Assembly: GCA_020629135.1 (NCBI GenBank)
Contig: JAHDDX010000008.1
Location: 1-57,747 of the forward strand
DNA: 57,747 nucleotides
Reading direction: 5' to 3'
From: Hellea sp.
GTDB taxonomy: Bacteria > Pseudomonadota > Alphaproteobacteria > Caulobacterales > Maricaulaceae
The first letter of the stretch is position 1. Each line of letters opens with the position of its first letter. Both the position numbers and the translations under genes were made by a program. Below, in pieces: positions 34,755 to 44,133 of the stretch. Under the pieces are notes generated by a model that was not told where the DNA came from, searched no databases, and worked only from the letters and a program-made list of their open reading frames with translations.

Positions 34755-35948
34755 ATGTTTGAAAGCCTGATTGAACGTTCGCCAGATGCGATTATTGCCC
34801 TAATGGAAATGGCCAAGGCCGATCCCAATCCGGATAAAATTGACCTTGGGGTCGGTGTTTATAAATCTGCTGATGGGGCAACCCCGATTATGCAGGCTGT
34901 CAAGCAGGCCGAGGCGCTGTATCACGTCGAAGAAACGACCAAGACCTATGTTTCAACGGCCGGCAATGCGGCGTTTCGCCGGTTGATGACGGAGCTGGTT
35001 CTGGGCGCGGATCACGGCGCAGTGAAAACGGGTCGGATCGCCAGCGCCCAAGGTGTGGGCGGGAGCGGGGCTTTGCGTCTTTGCGCCGAGCTTTTAAAAT
35101 CTGCAAATCCACAAACCAAAATCTGGGTCAGTACACCGACCTGGGCCAATCACGAACCGCTGATCGGATCCGTAGGGTTGAATCTGGCAAAATATCCTTA
35201 TTATAATAAAGACACTATGGGCGTCGATTTTGCCGAAATGATGTCCCATCTTGAGGCTGAAGCCAAGCCTGGGGATGTGGTGTTGTTACATGGGTGTTGT
35301 CACAACCCGACGGGTGCAGATCTTTCTACCGCGGCTTGGGATCAAATTGCTGATTTCATGGCAGAGCGTAAATTGATCCCATTTGTTGATCTGGCCTATG
35401 CCGGGTTGGGTTCGGGTCTAGCGCAGGATTTATACGGTCTTCACAAGGTTATTGAGAAATCGCCCGAGGTCTTGGTGGCAATTTCCTGTTCGAAAAACTT
35501 CGCCCTTTATAAAGAACGTGTCGGCATGGCGATGGTTGTCGCGAAGGACCCTGAACGGGCCCGTATCGTACAAAGTGAGCTCGGTCTTATTCAGCGCAAG
35601 CTGGTGTCTATGCCACCGGATCACGGGGCCGCTTTGGTCGCCCGTATATTAGGCGATGCGGATCTTCATAAAATCTGGTTTGATGAGCTCAATACCATGC
35701 AAGGCCGGATCGTGACATTGCGAGAAACCTTGTCAGATGCGCTGAATGTGCAAGGCGGCGAGATTATGTCCAAGGCGGTGCGCGCGCAAAAAGGCATGTT
35801 TTCCATGTTGCCTTTGACAGTCTCTCAAGTGGAGCGCCTGAGAGAAGAGCATTCTATTTATATGACCAATTCCGCGCGGATTAATATTGCCGGAGCCAAT
35901 CTGGATAATATTCCAAAACTGGCCGACGCGATTTTGAAAGTTCTTTAA
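34755..35948 (+). CDS. Aromatic/aspartate aminotransferase (class I)
   Basis: 397 aa from ATG 34755 (the in-frame ATG at 34662 would add 31 non-homologous residues and is rejected). PLP-dependent class I transaminase of the AspC/TyrB type: DLGVGVYKSADGATPIM, TAGNAAFRRLM, HGCCHNPTGADLS, PFVDLAYAGLG and the PLP-lysine block SCSKNFALYKERVG. It transaminates aspartate or aromatic amino acids; the CxNPTGAD and 'YKERVG' blocks are shared by both. No linked biosynthetic genes. Confidence 0.92.
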   Translation: MFESLIERSPDAIIALMEMAKADPNPDKIDLGVGVYKSADGATPIMQAVKQAEALYHVEETTKTYVSTAGNAAFRRLMTELVLGADHGAVKTGRIASAQGVGGSGALRLCAELLKSANPQTKIWVSTPTWANHEPLIGSVGLNLAKYPYYNKDTMGVDFAEMMSHLEAEAKPGDVVLLHGCCHNPTGADLSTAAWDQIADFMAERKLIPFVDLAYAGLGSGLAQDLYGLHKVIEKSPEVLVAISCSKNFALYKERVGMAMVVAKDPERARIVQSELGLIQRKLVSMPPDHGAALVARILGDADLHKIWFDELNTMQGRIVTLRETLSDALNVQGGEIMSKAVRAQKGMFSMLPLTVSQVERLREEHSIYMTNSARINIAGANLDNIPKLADAILKVL

Positions 35949-36757
35949 ATTTCAAAATCCTCGCGCCGGAAGCCCGGGTCGGGATATTGCGGGTTCATCT
36001 CTTCAAGGGTGTGACGCACAATGGATGAAATAATCGCGCCGCGCCGGGAACGGGAATCGCTTGGGATGACATGCCACGGTGCCCAGGGCGTTGATGTCCG
36101 CTGAACCATAGTCTGATAAGCGTCCATGAATTCCGGCCAAAGCTTGCGGTCTTCCAAGTCACCGGGATTAAACTTCCAGCGTTTGCGCGGCTCTTCCAGT
36201 CGTTCAATCAGGCGTTCCCTTTGTTTATCATGGGAAATATTGAGCATAAATTTCAGAATGCGCGTGCCGTTCTCGCTGAGATGTTTTTCAAAATTATTGA
36301 TTTGCTCATAGCGTTGTTCGACCTTTTCTGCGGGCACGAAACTTCTAACCTTGACGATCAGGACGTCTTCATAGTGCGAGCGGTTAAATACAGTGATCTG
36401 ACCATTGCCAGGACAAACCTCATGCACGCGCCATAAATAATCATGTGACAATTCTTTTTTGCTCGGTGCTTTAAAGGCCGCAACCGTGACATTAAGCGGG
36501 GGGGTACGGTTAAAACAGGCGGCAGTGGTGCCGTCCTTGCCGCTGGTATCCATACCCTGCAAAACGACAAGCAGGCTTCGAGACGCTTCACCATATAATT
36601 TGTGGGCAAGTCCACCTATGGCGCCTGCGTTTTCTGAACTTAACTCACGGGCCTGAACTTTACTTTCAAAGTCATCAGGACGTGTGGGCATTTCCGACAG
36701 TCTGAAATTTTCTGGATTATCTATGCGATATTTCCGGATGAAGGCGTCAGCGTTCAT
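35945..36757 (-). CDS. Polyphosphate kinase 2 family protein
   Basis: 270-aa PPK2 domain. Walker A-like GMDTSGKDGT near residue 70, FNRSHYEDVLIVKVRSF as the PPK2 lid/Walker B region, and a trailing WKFNPGDLEDRKLWPEFM with WHVIPSDSRSRRGAI. PPK2s phosphorylate nucleoside mono- or diphosphates using polyphosphate. The single-domain length fits class I or III; class cannot be fixed by eye. Overlaps the aminotransferase end by 4 bp and the ABC-F gene start by 4 bp. Confidence 0.9.
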   Translation of the reverse strand: MNADAFIRKYRIDNPENFRLSEMPTRPDDFESKVQARELSSENAGAIGGLAHKLYGEASRSLLVVLQGMDTSGKDGTTAACFNRTPPLNVTVAAFKAPSKKELSHDYLWRVHEVCPGNGQITVFNRSHYEDVLIVKVRSFVPAEKVEQRYEQINNFEKHLSENGTRILKFMLNISHDKQRERLIERLEEPRKRWKFNPGDLEDRKLWPEFMDAYQTMVQRTSTPWAPWHVIPSDSRSRRGAIISSIVRHTLEEMNPQYPDPGFRREDFEI

Positions 36758-38553
36758 TCTAAGTCTTCCTTTAGCGCTTCGAGCTCAAGCCACTCGGTTT
36801 CGAGCCGATCAAGCTTGTCTTTGCTTTGTTCTAAGGCGGTTGCAATTTTTGTAAAGCCGTCCGGGTCTTTGCTAAACAAATCCGGCATGGCGATTGCCTT
36901 TTCAAATTTGGAAATCAAGGCTTCTGTTTCTTCAATCTCACCCGGTATCTGCTCAAGCCTGAATTTATGTTTGTAGGAAAGTTTGGAGCTCGTCGGTTTG
37001 CTATGTTCCGTTTTGGGTTTGTTTGATGATTTCTTTTCTGATTTATCAGTCCGGGCTTTGACGCCGACGCCGCGCTGGGCGATCATGTCGGAATAACCGC
37101 CTGAGTAAATTCGCCAAGATCCCGGGCTTTCATAGGCGATTGTGCGCGTAACAGTTTTATCCAGAAAATCCCGATCATGGGAAACCAGGATTACCGTGCC
37201 CTGATAGTCTGCGATTAATTCCTGCAATAGATCCAGGGTTTCAAGATCTAAATCATTGGTAGGTTCATCCAGAATCAAAAGATTTGAGGCCGTGCGCAGG
37301 CCGCGGGCAAGTTGAAGCCGTCCGCGCTCGCCCCCGGACAAAGCATGGATCGGTGTGCGAACCTGTTCGGGTAGAAACAGAAAGTCTTTCATATAGCGTT
37401 GGACATGGATCGACTTATCGCCGATTACAACACTGTCTCCGCCGCCATCCGTCAGGGCATCTGATAAAGTCCAGCTTGGATCAAGGCTTTCGCGTTTCTG
37501 ATCAATTATTAATGGTTCCAGATTGATGCCGTGGATTACGCTGCCTAGATCCGGTGTCATTTCCCCGGTCATAATGCGCAGCAATGTAGTTTTTCCGGCA
37601 CCATTGGGGCCAACTAGGCCGATGCGTTCACCCCGGCCAACTCTGACGGTAAAGTCTGAAACTATCGGCCTTTCGTCAAAAGCTTTGCTGATGTTTTTAG
37701 CCTCAATCACAACTTTGCCGGTTCGTGCGCCCTCTACGGTCGTAAAATTGACCTGTCCTTTCACATGACGCTGGTCTTTGACTTGTTGGCGCAGGTCACT
37801 TAATTCGCGTACCCGACGCATATTCCGTTTGCGGCGACCACTTACCCCGTGAACAATCCAGTGCTGTTCACGCACAATTTTGCGATCAAGTTTGTGTCGT
37901 TCCAGCTCTTCCTGGGCGAGAAATTCATCCCGCCAGTCTTCAAACTTTGAGAAACCGTGATCAATGTCCCGGGTTTCCCCGCGGTCCATCCATAATGTTT
38001 TGCGTGAAAGCTGACTTAAGAACATCCGGTCATGGGAAATTAAAACCAAGGCGCCGCGAAAGGCATTTAGTTCTTTTTCGAGCCATTCAATGGCCGGCAA
38101 ATCAAGATGGTTTGTCGGCTCGTCCAACATGAGGATATCCGGTTCTGGTGCCAGGGTCCGCACGAGCGCCGCGCGCCGGGCTTCACCGCCGGATAGGTTC
38201 CTTGTCGACTGCTCTGCTTTTAGGCCAAGCGCGTCCAGGTAATAGGGAATGCGGGCCTGGGTATCAGCGCCTTCCAGCCCGGCAATTATATAATCTGATA
38301 TCGTCTCAAAGGCGCTTAGGTCGGGTTCTTGGGGCAGGTAGCGAACTGTCGTGCCTGGCTTGAGAAAATACTCGCCTTTATCCGGTTCGATCAGGCCTGC
38401 CGCAATTTTCAAAAAAGTGGATTTCCCGGATCCATTGCGCCCGACCAGACATAGGCGGTCTCCGTCATAGAGGGTCATATTCGCCGAGGTCAGGAGGGGC
38501 GTGCTTCCAAATGTCAGCGCAATATCCGTAAGTGTCAGTAAAGGCGGGGCCAT
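36754..38553 (-). CDS. uup: ABC-F ATPase, Uup-like
   Basis: 599-aa tandem ATP-binding protein without membrane domain. First Walker A GRNGSGKST and signature LSGGEARRA, Walker B ILMLDEPTNHLD; second Walker A GPNGAGKTT, LSGGERGRL and LILDEPTNDLD. The linker between domains and a C-terminal coiled coil (about 535-599, EIEETEALISKFEKAI) are Uup-like. ABC-F proteins act on ribosomes; Uup has been linked to large-subunit or DNA processes. Co-transcribed with the downstream PPK2 gene. Confidence 0.9.
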   Translation of the reverse strand: MAPPLLTLTDIALTFGSTPLLTSANMTLYDGDRLCLVGRNGSGKSTFLKIAAGLIEPDKGEYFLKPGTTVRYLPQEPDLSAFETISDYIIAGLEGADTQARIPYYLDALGLKAEQSTRNLSGGEARRAALVRTLAPEPDILMLDEPTNHLDLPAIEWLEKELNAFRGALVLISHDRMFLSQLSRKTLWMDRGETRDIDHGFSKFEDWRDEFLAQEELERHKLDRKIVREQHWIVHGVSGRRKRNMRRVRELSDLRQQVKDQRHVKGQVNFTTVEGARTGKVVIEAKNISKAFDERPIVSDFTVRVGRGERIGLVGPNGAGKTTLLRIMTGEMTPDLGSVIHGINLEPLIIDQKRESLDPSWTLSDALTDGGGDSVVIGDKSIHVQRYMKDFLFLPEQVRTPIHALSGGERGRLQLARGLRTASNLLILDEPTNDLDLETLDLLQELIADYQGTVILVSHDRDFLDKTVTRTIAYESPGSWRIYSGGYSDMIAQRGVGVKARTDKSEKKSSNKPKTEHSKPTSSKLSYKHKFRLEQIPGEIEETEALISKFEKAIAMPDLFSKDPDGFTKIATALEQSKDKLDRLETEWLELEALKEDLE

Positions 38554-38665
38554 GGCCTTCTCATGGCCAGATCAGAAGGGATGTCAACTGTGAAGGTCGA
38601 GATTCCGATCTGTTTTTGCCAAATTTTTAGGCGACAAGATTGGGGTTTCATTCTAATGAAAGATT

Positions 38666-41600
38666 ATGAGGGTCACTTGGGATAAAAACGTCGGATTTTT
38701 TGGTCGTCTGACCCTGGGGTTTCTGACCCTGTTGATGGTCTCTTTCGTGTATTTTATTTCGGCCATTGCACAATCCGGCAATGGCGCAGAAATTGATCCG
38801 CCATCATTTTCTATTACGGATCTTGAATTGGCCAAAGCCCAGCTTGAAAACAATTCGGAACTGGAAGAGGGGCAATTTTCGGCGGTAAACGGGTCATTAG
38901 ATGTGGCCATATCTGCGATGCAAAGGGCCGAAGAATTTCTAATATCTTCGGCGAATTTCACCTCAACCATGGAAACATCCCCACAAACGCTCCGTGACCT
39001 TCGGGCCGAAATCAAGGCCGCTCAGGAGCGGCAGGTTCAAGCCTCCGAATCCGAAGAAATCATGACCGGTGAAAATTTGTTACGGCTGGAACAGGACTTG
39101 ATCGCCAGAGAAGTTGAATTGCAAAATTTACGGTCCGAAGCCCAACGTCATGAAGATGAACTTCAGGAATTACTGCAAAATCAATTGAGAAATGATCTTG
39201 ATGAAGCGCAGAACCGATTGGCAGAAATCACCGAAGAACTTGCGGGGCTCGGCAATGAAGACTCTAATCCAGTTCAACAAGCCCGTCGTTATTCATTGGA
39301 AGCGCGGCAGTTTTTCCTGCGGACTCAAATTCAATCATTAAGCCGTGAAATTACGAGCTTGCCGGCCCGTCAACTGGCCTTGGGGCTAAGACGTGATCTG
39401 TCCAAGATCAAAGCCCAGTCCATTGAAGCCGAGGTTCTGGCTTTACAAGATAAAACGGGAAGTCGACGGCTGTCCAATGCGCAGGCCACTGTCGCTGCCA
39501 CCGAAGCGCAAATGAGTGCGCTTGAGAAAGCCCATCCCTTTATTTTGTTTTTTGCCGGCGAGAATACAGCGATCAGTCACGATCTCATGGATCTGGCTGA
39601 GCGGACAAGTGAATATCCAAAGTTACAGGCCGATGCCCGCCGACGTCGCGATGATGTTAAAAACGATCTGGATATCGCAACGCGACTTACCGAGCTTGGT
39701 CAGATTAACCGTCAATCCAGTGCCACGTTACGGAGACTTCGCAATCAACGTGCGCCGGTCGTTTCAGTACGGTCCGAGATAAATGAAACACGTCGTGCAG
39801 AGGTAGAAGCCACGCAGAAGCAACTTTGGGCCGATGAACAATTGCGCCGGTTTCCGTTGGGCAATTTTGATGCCTCTGAGCTTATGATCGATTGGAACGG
39901 CACCAATCCAGATGCTCCGGATTTATCGGATGTGGATCAGGCTTTTTTAAACACGCTTTATGGTACGCGACGAAACCTGCTCAATGAAATTTCCGAAGCT
40001 TCCTTTTCTTTATTGTCTGAGGCGGATTCTCTGGAATCTATTCAGGGTGATTTACTGAAACACACAACGGATTTATCTGACCTTTTAGACCAGAAACTAT
40101 TATGGCTTCCGAGCGTCAAGGCAATTGGATTAAGTTGGCCGCAACAGGTCTGGCGCGGCACTTCTAAAATTTTGCACGTGGGAAATTTCTCAAATGCAAT
40201 GGATGTCTTGTTGAATCAAATGCGTCGATATTCTCTGATCCTGTTATTTGTCGCGGGGATTTTAGGCATGGCCGCCTTGTTTCGGCGTCGACTGCGACAG
40301 GAAATTCGTGAAACCGCGTCGAAAGTTGGACGTGTTCAAAAAGATTCCTATTGGCATACGCCGAGTGTGATCATCGCCTGTGCGATTATTACAGCGCCAT
40401 TACCATTACTCGTCTTTGTTATTGGCATGCTGTTTAAGAACAGCACCAGTCCGGATTTGTTTATTACGTCGCTCGGGCAAACCGGAATCGAGCTCTCTGG
40501 TTTTCTCTGGTTCTTTTTGATGTGGGCAGAGTGGAACCGGGATAAATCCCTATTTGATGCCCATTATAATCTGCCTATGGTAATCCGGCATGGGGTTTTA
40601 CGGCAGTTACGATGGTTCATACCTTTTGCAGCGGTGACAATCGCTTTGGTCACGTTGACCCAAAACAGTCGGGAACCTGACATTTATGAAGGTTTTAGCC
40701 TATTGGCCTTTATCATTACCGCGGGGGCGTTTTCCTTATTCGGAATCAAAGTCCTTTGGGCCAAGCGCTCTGCGATTGAAAAAGCGTTGTCAGACCGGGA
40801 TCTGCTTTGGCGTTATCGCCATGTTATTACAATCCTGGTTGTGGGATTGCCGATAGTGGCGGCGCTATTGGCCGCCAGCGGATATTACGATACGGCGCGG
40901 GAATTACTTTCTCGGCTCTTTTTCTCAAGCGGTTTGATGATTGCGACCTATGCGACCTATGGACTGATCAAACGAACGGTTGTTGTGGCGCAACGCCGGA
41001 TCGCCCTGCGGCAGGCGATGGAACGCCGCGAAAAAATCCTGAAAGCCCGGGAGGAAAAAGAAGCGGCCGAAGAACGCGGAGACCCGCCGCCGCCTGTGGA
41101 TTATGACGAGATTGATCTTGAGACGTTATCGCGCCAGTCCACGCAACTTTTAAACACGGTCATGGCACTCGGCTTTGCCGGTCTGATGTGGATTTTCTGG
41201 CAGGATCTTTTGCCAGCTCTATCCATTTTTGATGAGGTCAAACTTTGGTCGCATGAAACCCGTGACGTTGACGGCGCTTTGACAATGAATTCCATCACGC
41301 TTTGGAATCTGATGCAGGCCATGGTTATCGTTGTTTTGACCTTCATTGCGTCACGAAACCTACCCGGATTTTTGGAAGTGTTTGTTTTAAACCGTTCCAA
41401 GCTGGACGCCGGAACGCGTTATGCCATTGTCGGCGTGTTAGGGTATATAATCATCGCCATTGGGTTAATTATGGCGTTTAACCGATTGGGCACTAAATGG
41501 TCGGAATTGCAATGGGTCGTTGCCGCGCTGGGTGTCGGTGTTGGTTTCGGTCTGCAGGAAATTATCGCCAATTTTATCTCCGGTCTGATTATATTGTTTG

Positions 41601-42088
41601 AACGTCCGGTCCGTGTTGGGGATTATGTGACGATCGGCGATCAAAGCGGGACGGTGACCCGAATTCAGATTCGGGCGACGACGCTCGGCGATCTGGACAA
41701 CCGCGAAATTCTAATTCCAAATAAATCACTTATCACCGAAAAAGTGACCAACTGGACATTATCTAATTCCATTACCCGCCTCATCATCAAAGTGGGTGTG
41801 GCCTATGGAACGGATACGGACAAAGCCAGAGATATCATTCTGGACGTTGTAAGCCAAAATGACCGAGTGCTCGATTCGCCGAAACCGCAAGTCCTGTTCC
41901 TTGGATTTGGGGATAGTTCATTGGACTTTGAAGTCCGAGTGTTCCTCCGCAGTTTTGAAGACCGGTTCCCCGTTAGCCATCATCTACATACGGCGATTAA
42001 CAAGGCCTTGGAAAAAGACGGCATTTCCATTCCGTTCCCGCAACGGGACCTGCATATCATTTCGCCGCCTGACGGAAAACCGACCTAA
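38666..42088 (+). CDS. Large mechanosensitive channel, MscK/MscM-like
   Basis: 1140 aa. An N-terminal signal-like helix is followed by a long periplasmic coiled-coil region (about 45-470, rich in Glu/Gln/Arg). About eight membrane helices follow (about 530-870). The C-terminal MscS domain (about 935-1135) is clear: WVVAALGVGVGFGLQEIIANFISGLIILFERPVRVGDYVTIG, then GTVTRIQIRATTLGDLDNREILIPNKSLI, typical of the pore-lining TM3 and beta domain. MscK/YjeP-type channels release solute on hypo-osmotic shock. An internal proline-rich loop (DPPPPVDY) separates helices. Confidence 0.92.
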   Translation: MRVTWDKNVGFFGRLTLGFLTLLMVSFVYFISAIAQSGNGAEIDPPSFSITDLELAKAQLENNSELEEGQFSAVNGSLDVAISAMQRAEEFLISSANFTSTMETSPQTLRDLRAEIKAAQERQVQASESEEIMTGENLLRLEQDLIAREVELQNLRSEAQRHEDELQELLQNQLRNDLDEAQNRLAEITEELAGLGNEDSNPVQQARRYSLEARQFFLRTQIQSLSREITSLPARQLALGLRRDLSKIKAQSIEAEVLALQDKTGSRRLSNAQATVAATEAQMSALEKAHPFILFFAGENTAISHDLMDLAERTSEYPKLQADARRRRDDVKNDLDIATRLTELGQINRQSSATLRRLRNQRAPVVSVRSEINETRRAEVEATQKQLWADEQLRRFPLGNFDASELMIDWNGTNPDAPDLSDVDQAFLNTLYGTRRNLLNEISEASFSLLSEADSLESIQGDLLKHTTDLSDLLDQKLLWLPSVKAIGLSWPQQVWRGTSKILHVGNFSNAMDVLLNQMRRYSLILLFVAGILGMAALFRRRLRQEIRETASKVGRVQKDSYWHTPSVIIACAIITAPLPLLVFVIGMLFKNSTSPDLFITSLGQTGIELSGFLWFFLMWAEWNRDKSLFDAHYNLPMVIRHGVLRQLRWFIPFAAVTIALVTLTQNSREPDIYEGFSLLAFIITAGAFSLFGIKVLWAKRSAIEKALSDRDLLWRYRHVITILVVGLPIVAALLAASGYYDTARELLSRLFFSSGLMIATYATYGLIKRTVVVAQRRIALRQAMERREKILKAREEKEAAEERGDPPPPVDYDEIDLETLSRQSTQLLNTVMALGFAGLMWIFWQDLLPALSIFDEVKLWSHETRDVDGALTMNSITLWNLMQAMVIVVLTFIASRNLPGFLEVFVLNRSKLDAGTRYAIVGVLGYIIIAIGLIMAFNRLGTKWSELQWVVAALGVGVGFGLQEIIANFISGLIILFERPVRVGDYVTIGDQSGTVTRIQIRATTLGDLDNREILIPNKSLITEKVTNWTLSNSITRLIIKVGVAYGTDTDKARDIILDVVSQNDRVLDSPKPQVLFLGFGDSSLDFEVRVFLRSFEDRFPVSHHLHTAINKALEKDGISIPFPQRDLHIISPPDGKPT

Positions 42089-42102
42089 GTCCGTTTATTA
42101 TT

Positions 42103-44079
42103 ATGACCCAATTGAGCCGCGTGAAAACAATTATTCTATTGCCCTGTCTGATCTCAGGAAGCTACGCCTTTGCACAAGACGATCAGCTTATTGTTACGGC
42201 GACTCGCCAGGCCGAATCTGAGCAGGATTATGCAGGCGCAGTCGGGATCATTGACCCGTCACGATTAGAAGAATTATCCCAGGTCCATCCGGCGGAAAGC
42301 CTCAATCAAATTGCCGGTGTGAATATTCATCGGGGTAGCGGACAGGAGCATCTAACAGCTATCCGGTCGCCTGTATTGACGGGCGGCGCAGGTGCCGGGT
42401 CATTCTTATATCTTGAAGACGGCGTTCCTTTGCGGGCTGCCGGTTTTGCCAATGTCAACGGATTGTTTGAAAGCCAAAGTGAAAATGCTGACAGGCTTGA
42501 AGTGGTCAAGGGGCCTGGCAGTGTGCTTTATGGTTCCAATGCAATCCACGGCATGATCAATCTAATTTCCAAGGTGCCTGAATCCGGTGGTTACCTAAAG
42601 TTATGGGCGAGTGATGACGGATTTGTCGGAACCAATGGTTCAATCAGTTCCGAAAAAATTCGCTTATCGGGTTCTTTTACGCATGACGATGGATTTCGCG
42701 CCGATTCAGGGTTTGATCAGCAAAAGCTGCAATTGCGGGTGGATGAAACCCTGGGAGACTGGGACGCGGTCTGGGTCAGCAGTTTCCAGAACCTCAATCA
42801 GGAAACGGCTGGTTTCGTGCAAGGCCCGGACGCCTATCGGGATGAAACCCTCCGATTTACAAACCCGTTTCCCGAAGCCTTTCGCGATGGGCGGTCATTC
42901 CGGTCTTATCTACGGCTTGAAAAGCCGATTTCTGAAACTCAGTCTCTTCGGGTGAGCCCATATTTCCGTTGGACGGATCTTGAATTCCTCAGGCATTTTG
43001 TGCCCGGTCAGGCCCTGGAGAAAAACGGGCATCACAGTTTTGGCCTTCAGACGACTTTATATGGTCAAAATTTTGTCGCCGGTGTGGACGCCGAATATAC
43101 GGACGGGTTCCTGGACGAGTTTCAATTTAATCCTTCGCGCTTCTCTTTCGTTCAGGGCGCGCATTATGACTATGAGGTTCGCGCAATTAATCTAGCGGCC
43201 TACGGGCAAGGCGATGTCGCGCTCGGCCCGAAGACGACGCTGACCGGTGGTCTAAGGATTGATTATACGGATTATGCCTATGACAATCGCATCGATAGTG
43301 GTGTGTTTGGTCGCTTTCAGCGCGTCGATGATCGCTCAGATGATTTTCTGGCGGTGACACCCAAGCTCAGCCTGGTGCATCGATTAGGTGACAAGGTGAA
43401 TATTTACGGACGGGCGGTCCGCGGTGCGCGAGCCCCGCAAACATCTGATCTTTATTCCGTGCAAATCAATCAACTGCCGGGCGATGCGAATGTTGAAACC
43501 CTGGATAGTGTCGAGGTCGGATTGAAGGGACGCTGGCAAACTCTATCATTTGATCTGGCTGCATTTGCTATGCGCAAGGACAATTTCTTTTTTAGAAATT
43601 CAGATGGATTTAATGTGACGGATGGCAAGACCTCTCATTTAGGGGTCGAGGTAAGTTTCAAAGCCGAGCTTGCGTCCTGGATTGAAGTTTCCGGTGATGG
43701 TAGCTTGGCGCGACACAATTACGAATTTGATGATATTGCCAGCCAGATCGTTGATGGGAACCGGGTGGATACAGCACCGGATACGCTCGCGCATTTGCGC
43801 ATAAAATTAAAACCCCTCAAACGGGTCGCGACTGAATTGGAATGGAGACATATGGGCTCATATTTCACTAATCCAGGCAATACGCAAAGCTATCCTGGGC
43901 ACGACTTGTTTGTCTGGCGGGGTTCATGGCAGGTCGCGGATCAACTCCGTCTATTCGGTCGGGTCGATAATCTGTTTGATATTCGTTATGCGGACCGGGC
44001 TGATTTTGCCTTTGGTAATGAGCGCTATTTTCCAGGACGGCCAAGAACATTGTTTTTGGGATTGGAAAAGAAGTTTTAA
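42103..44079 (+). CDS. TonB-dependent outer-membrane receptor
   Basis: 658 aa with signal peptide (about 1-25). Plug domain (about 30-160): DQLIVTATRQAESEQDY as the TonB box/plug start, then SLNQIAGVNIHRGSG and LEVVKGPGSVLYGSNAIHGMINLISK. The beta-barrel extends to the C-terminal Phe (LGLEKKF), as required for Omp insertion. Substrate unknown; no linked siderophore genes. Starts 14 bp after the channel gene and ends with its own terminator. Confidence 0.92.
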   Translation: MTQLSRVKTIILLPCLISGSYAFAQDDQLIVTATRQAESEQDYAGAVGIIDPSRLEELSQVHPAESLNQIAGVNIHRGSGQEHLTAIRSPVLTGGAGAGSFLYLEDGVPLRAAGFANVNGLFESQSENADRLEVVKGPGSVLYGSNAIHGMINLISKVPESGGYLKLWASDDGFVGTNGSISSEKIRLSGSFTHDDGFRADSGFDQQKLQLRVDETLGDWDAVWVSSFQNLNQETAGFVQGPDAYRDETLRFTNPFPEAFRDGRSFRSYLRLEKPISETQSLRVSPYFRWTDLEFLRHFVPGQALEKNGHHSFGLQTTLYGQNFVAGVDAEYTDGFLDEFQFNPSRFSFVQGAHYDYEVRAINLAAYGQGDVALGPKTTLTGGLRIDYTDYAYDNRIDSGVFGRFQRVDDRSDDFLAVTPKLSLVHRLGDKVNIYGRAVRGARAPQTSDLYSVQINQLPGDANVETLDSVEVGLKGRWQTLSFDLAAFAMRKDNFFFRNSDGFNVTDGKTSHLGVEVSFKAELASWIEVSGDGSLARHNYEFDDIASQIVDGNRVDTAPDTLAHLRIKLKPLKRVATELEWRHMGSYFTNPGNTQSYPGHDLFVWRGSWQVADQLRLFGRVDNLFDIRYADRADFAFGNERYFPGRPRTLFLGLEKKF

Positions 44080-44083
44080 AATA

Positions 44084-44111
44084 AAAAAGGGACGGAAAAC
44101 CGTCCCTTTTT
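44084..44111. terminator. Bidirectional intrinsic terminator
   Basis: GGGACGG - AAAA - CCGTCCC flanked by A5 and T5, between the TonB receptor and the convergent S9 peptidase. Confidence 0.9.
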
Positions 44112-44133
44112 ATCTTCACGGCTTGGGCCTTAA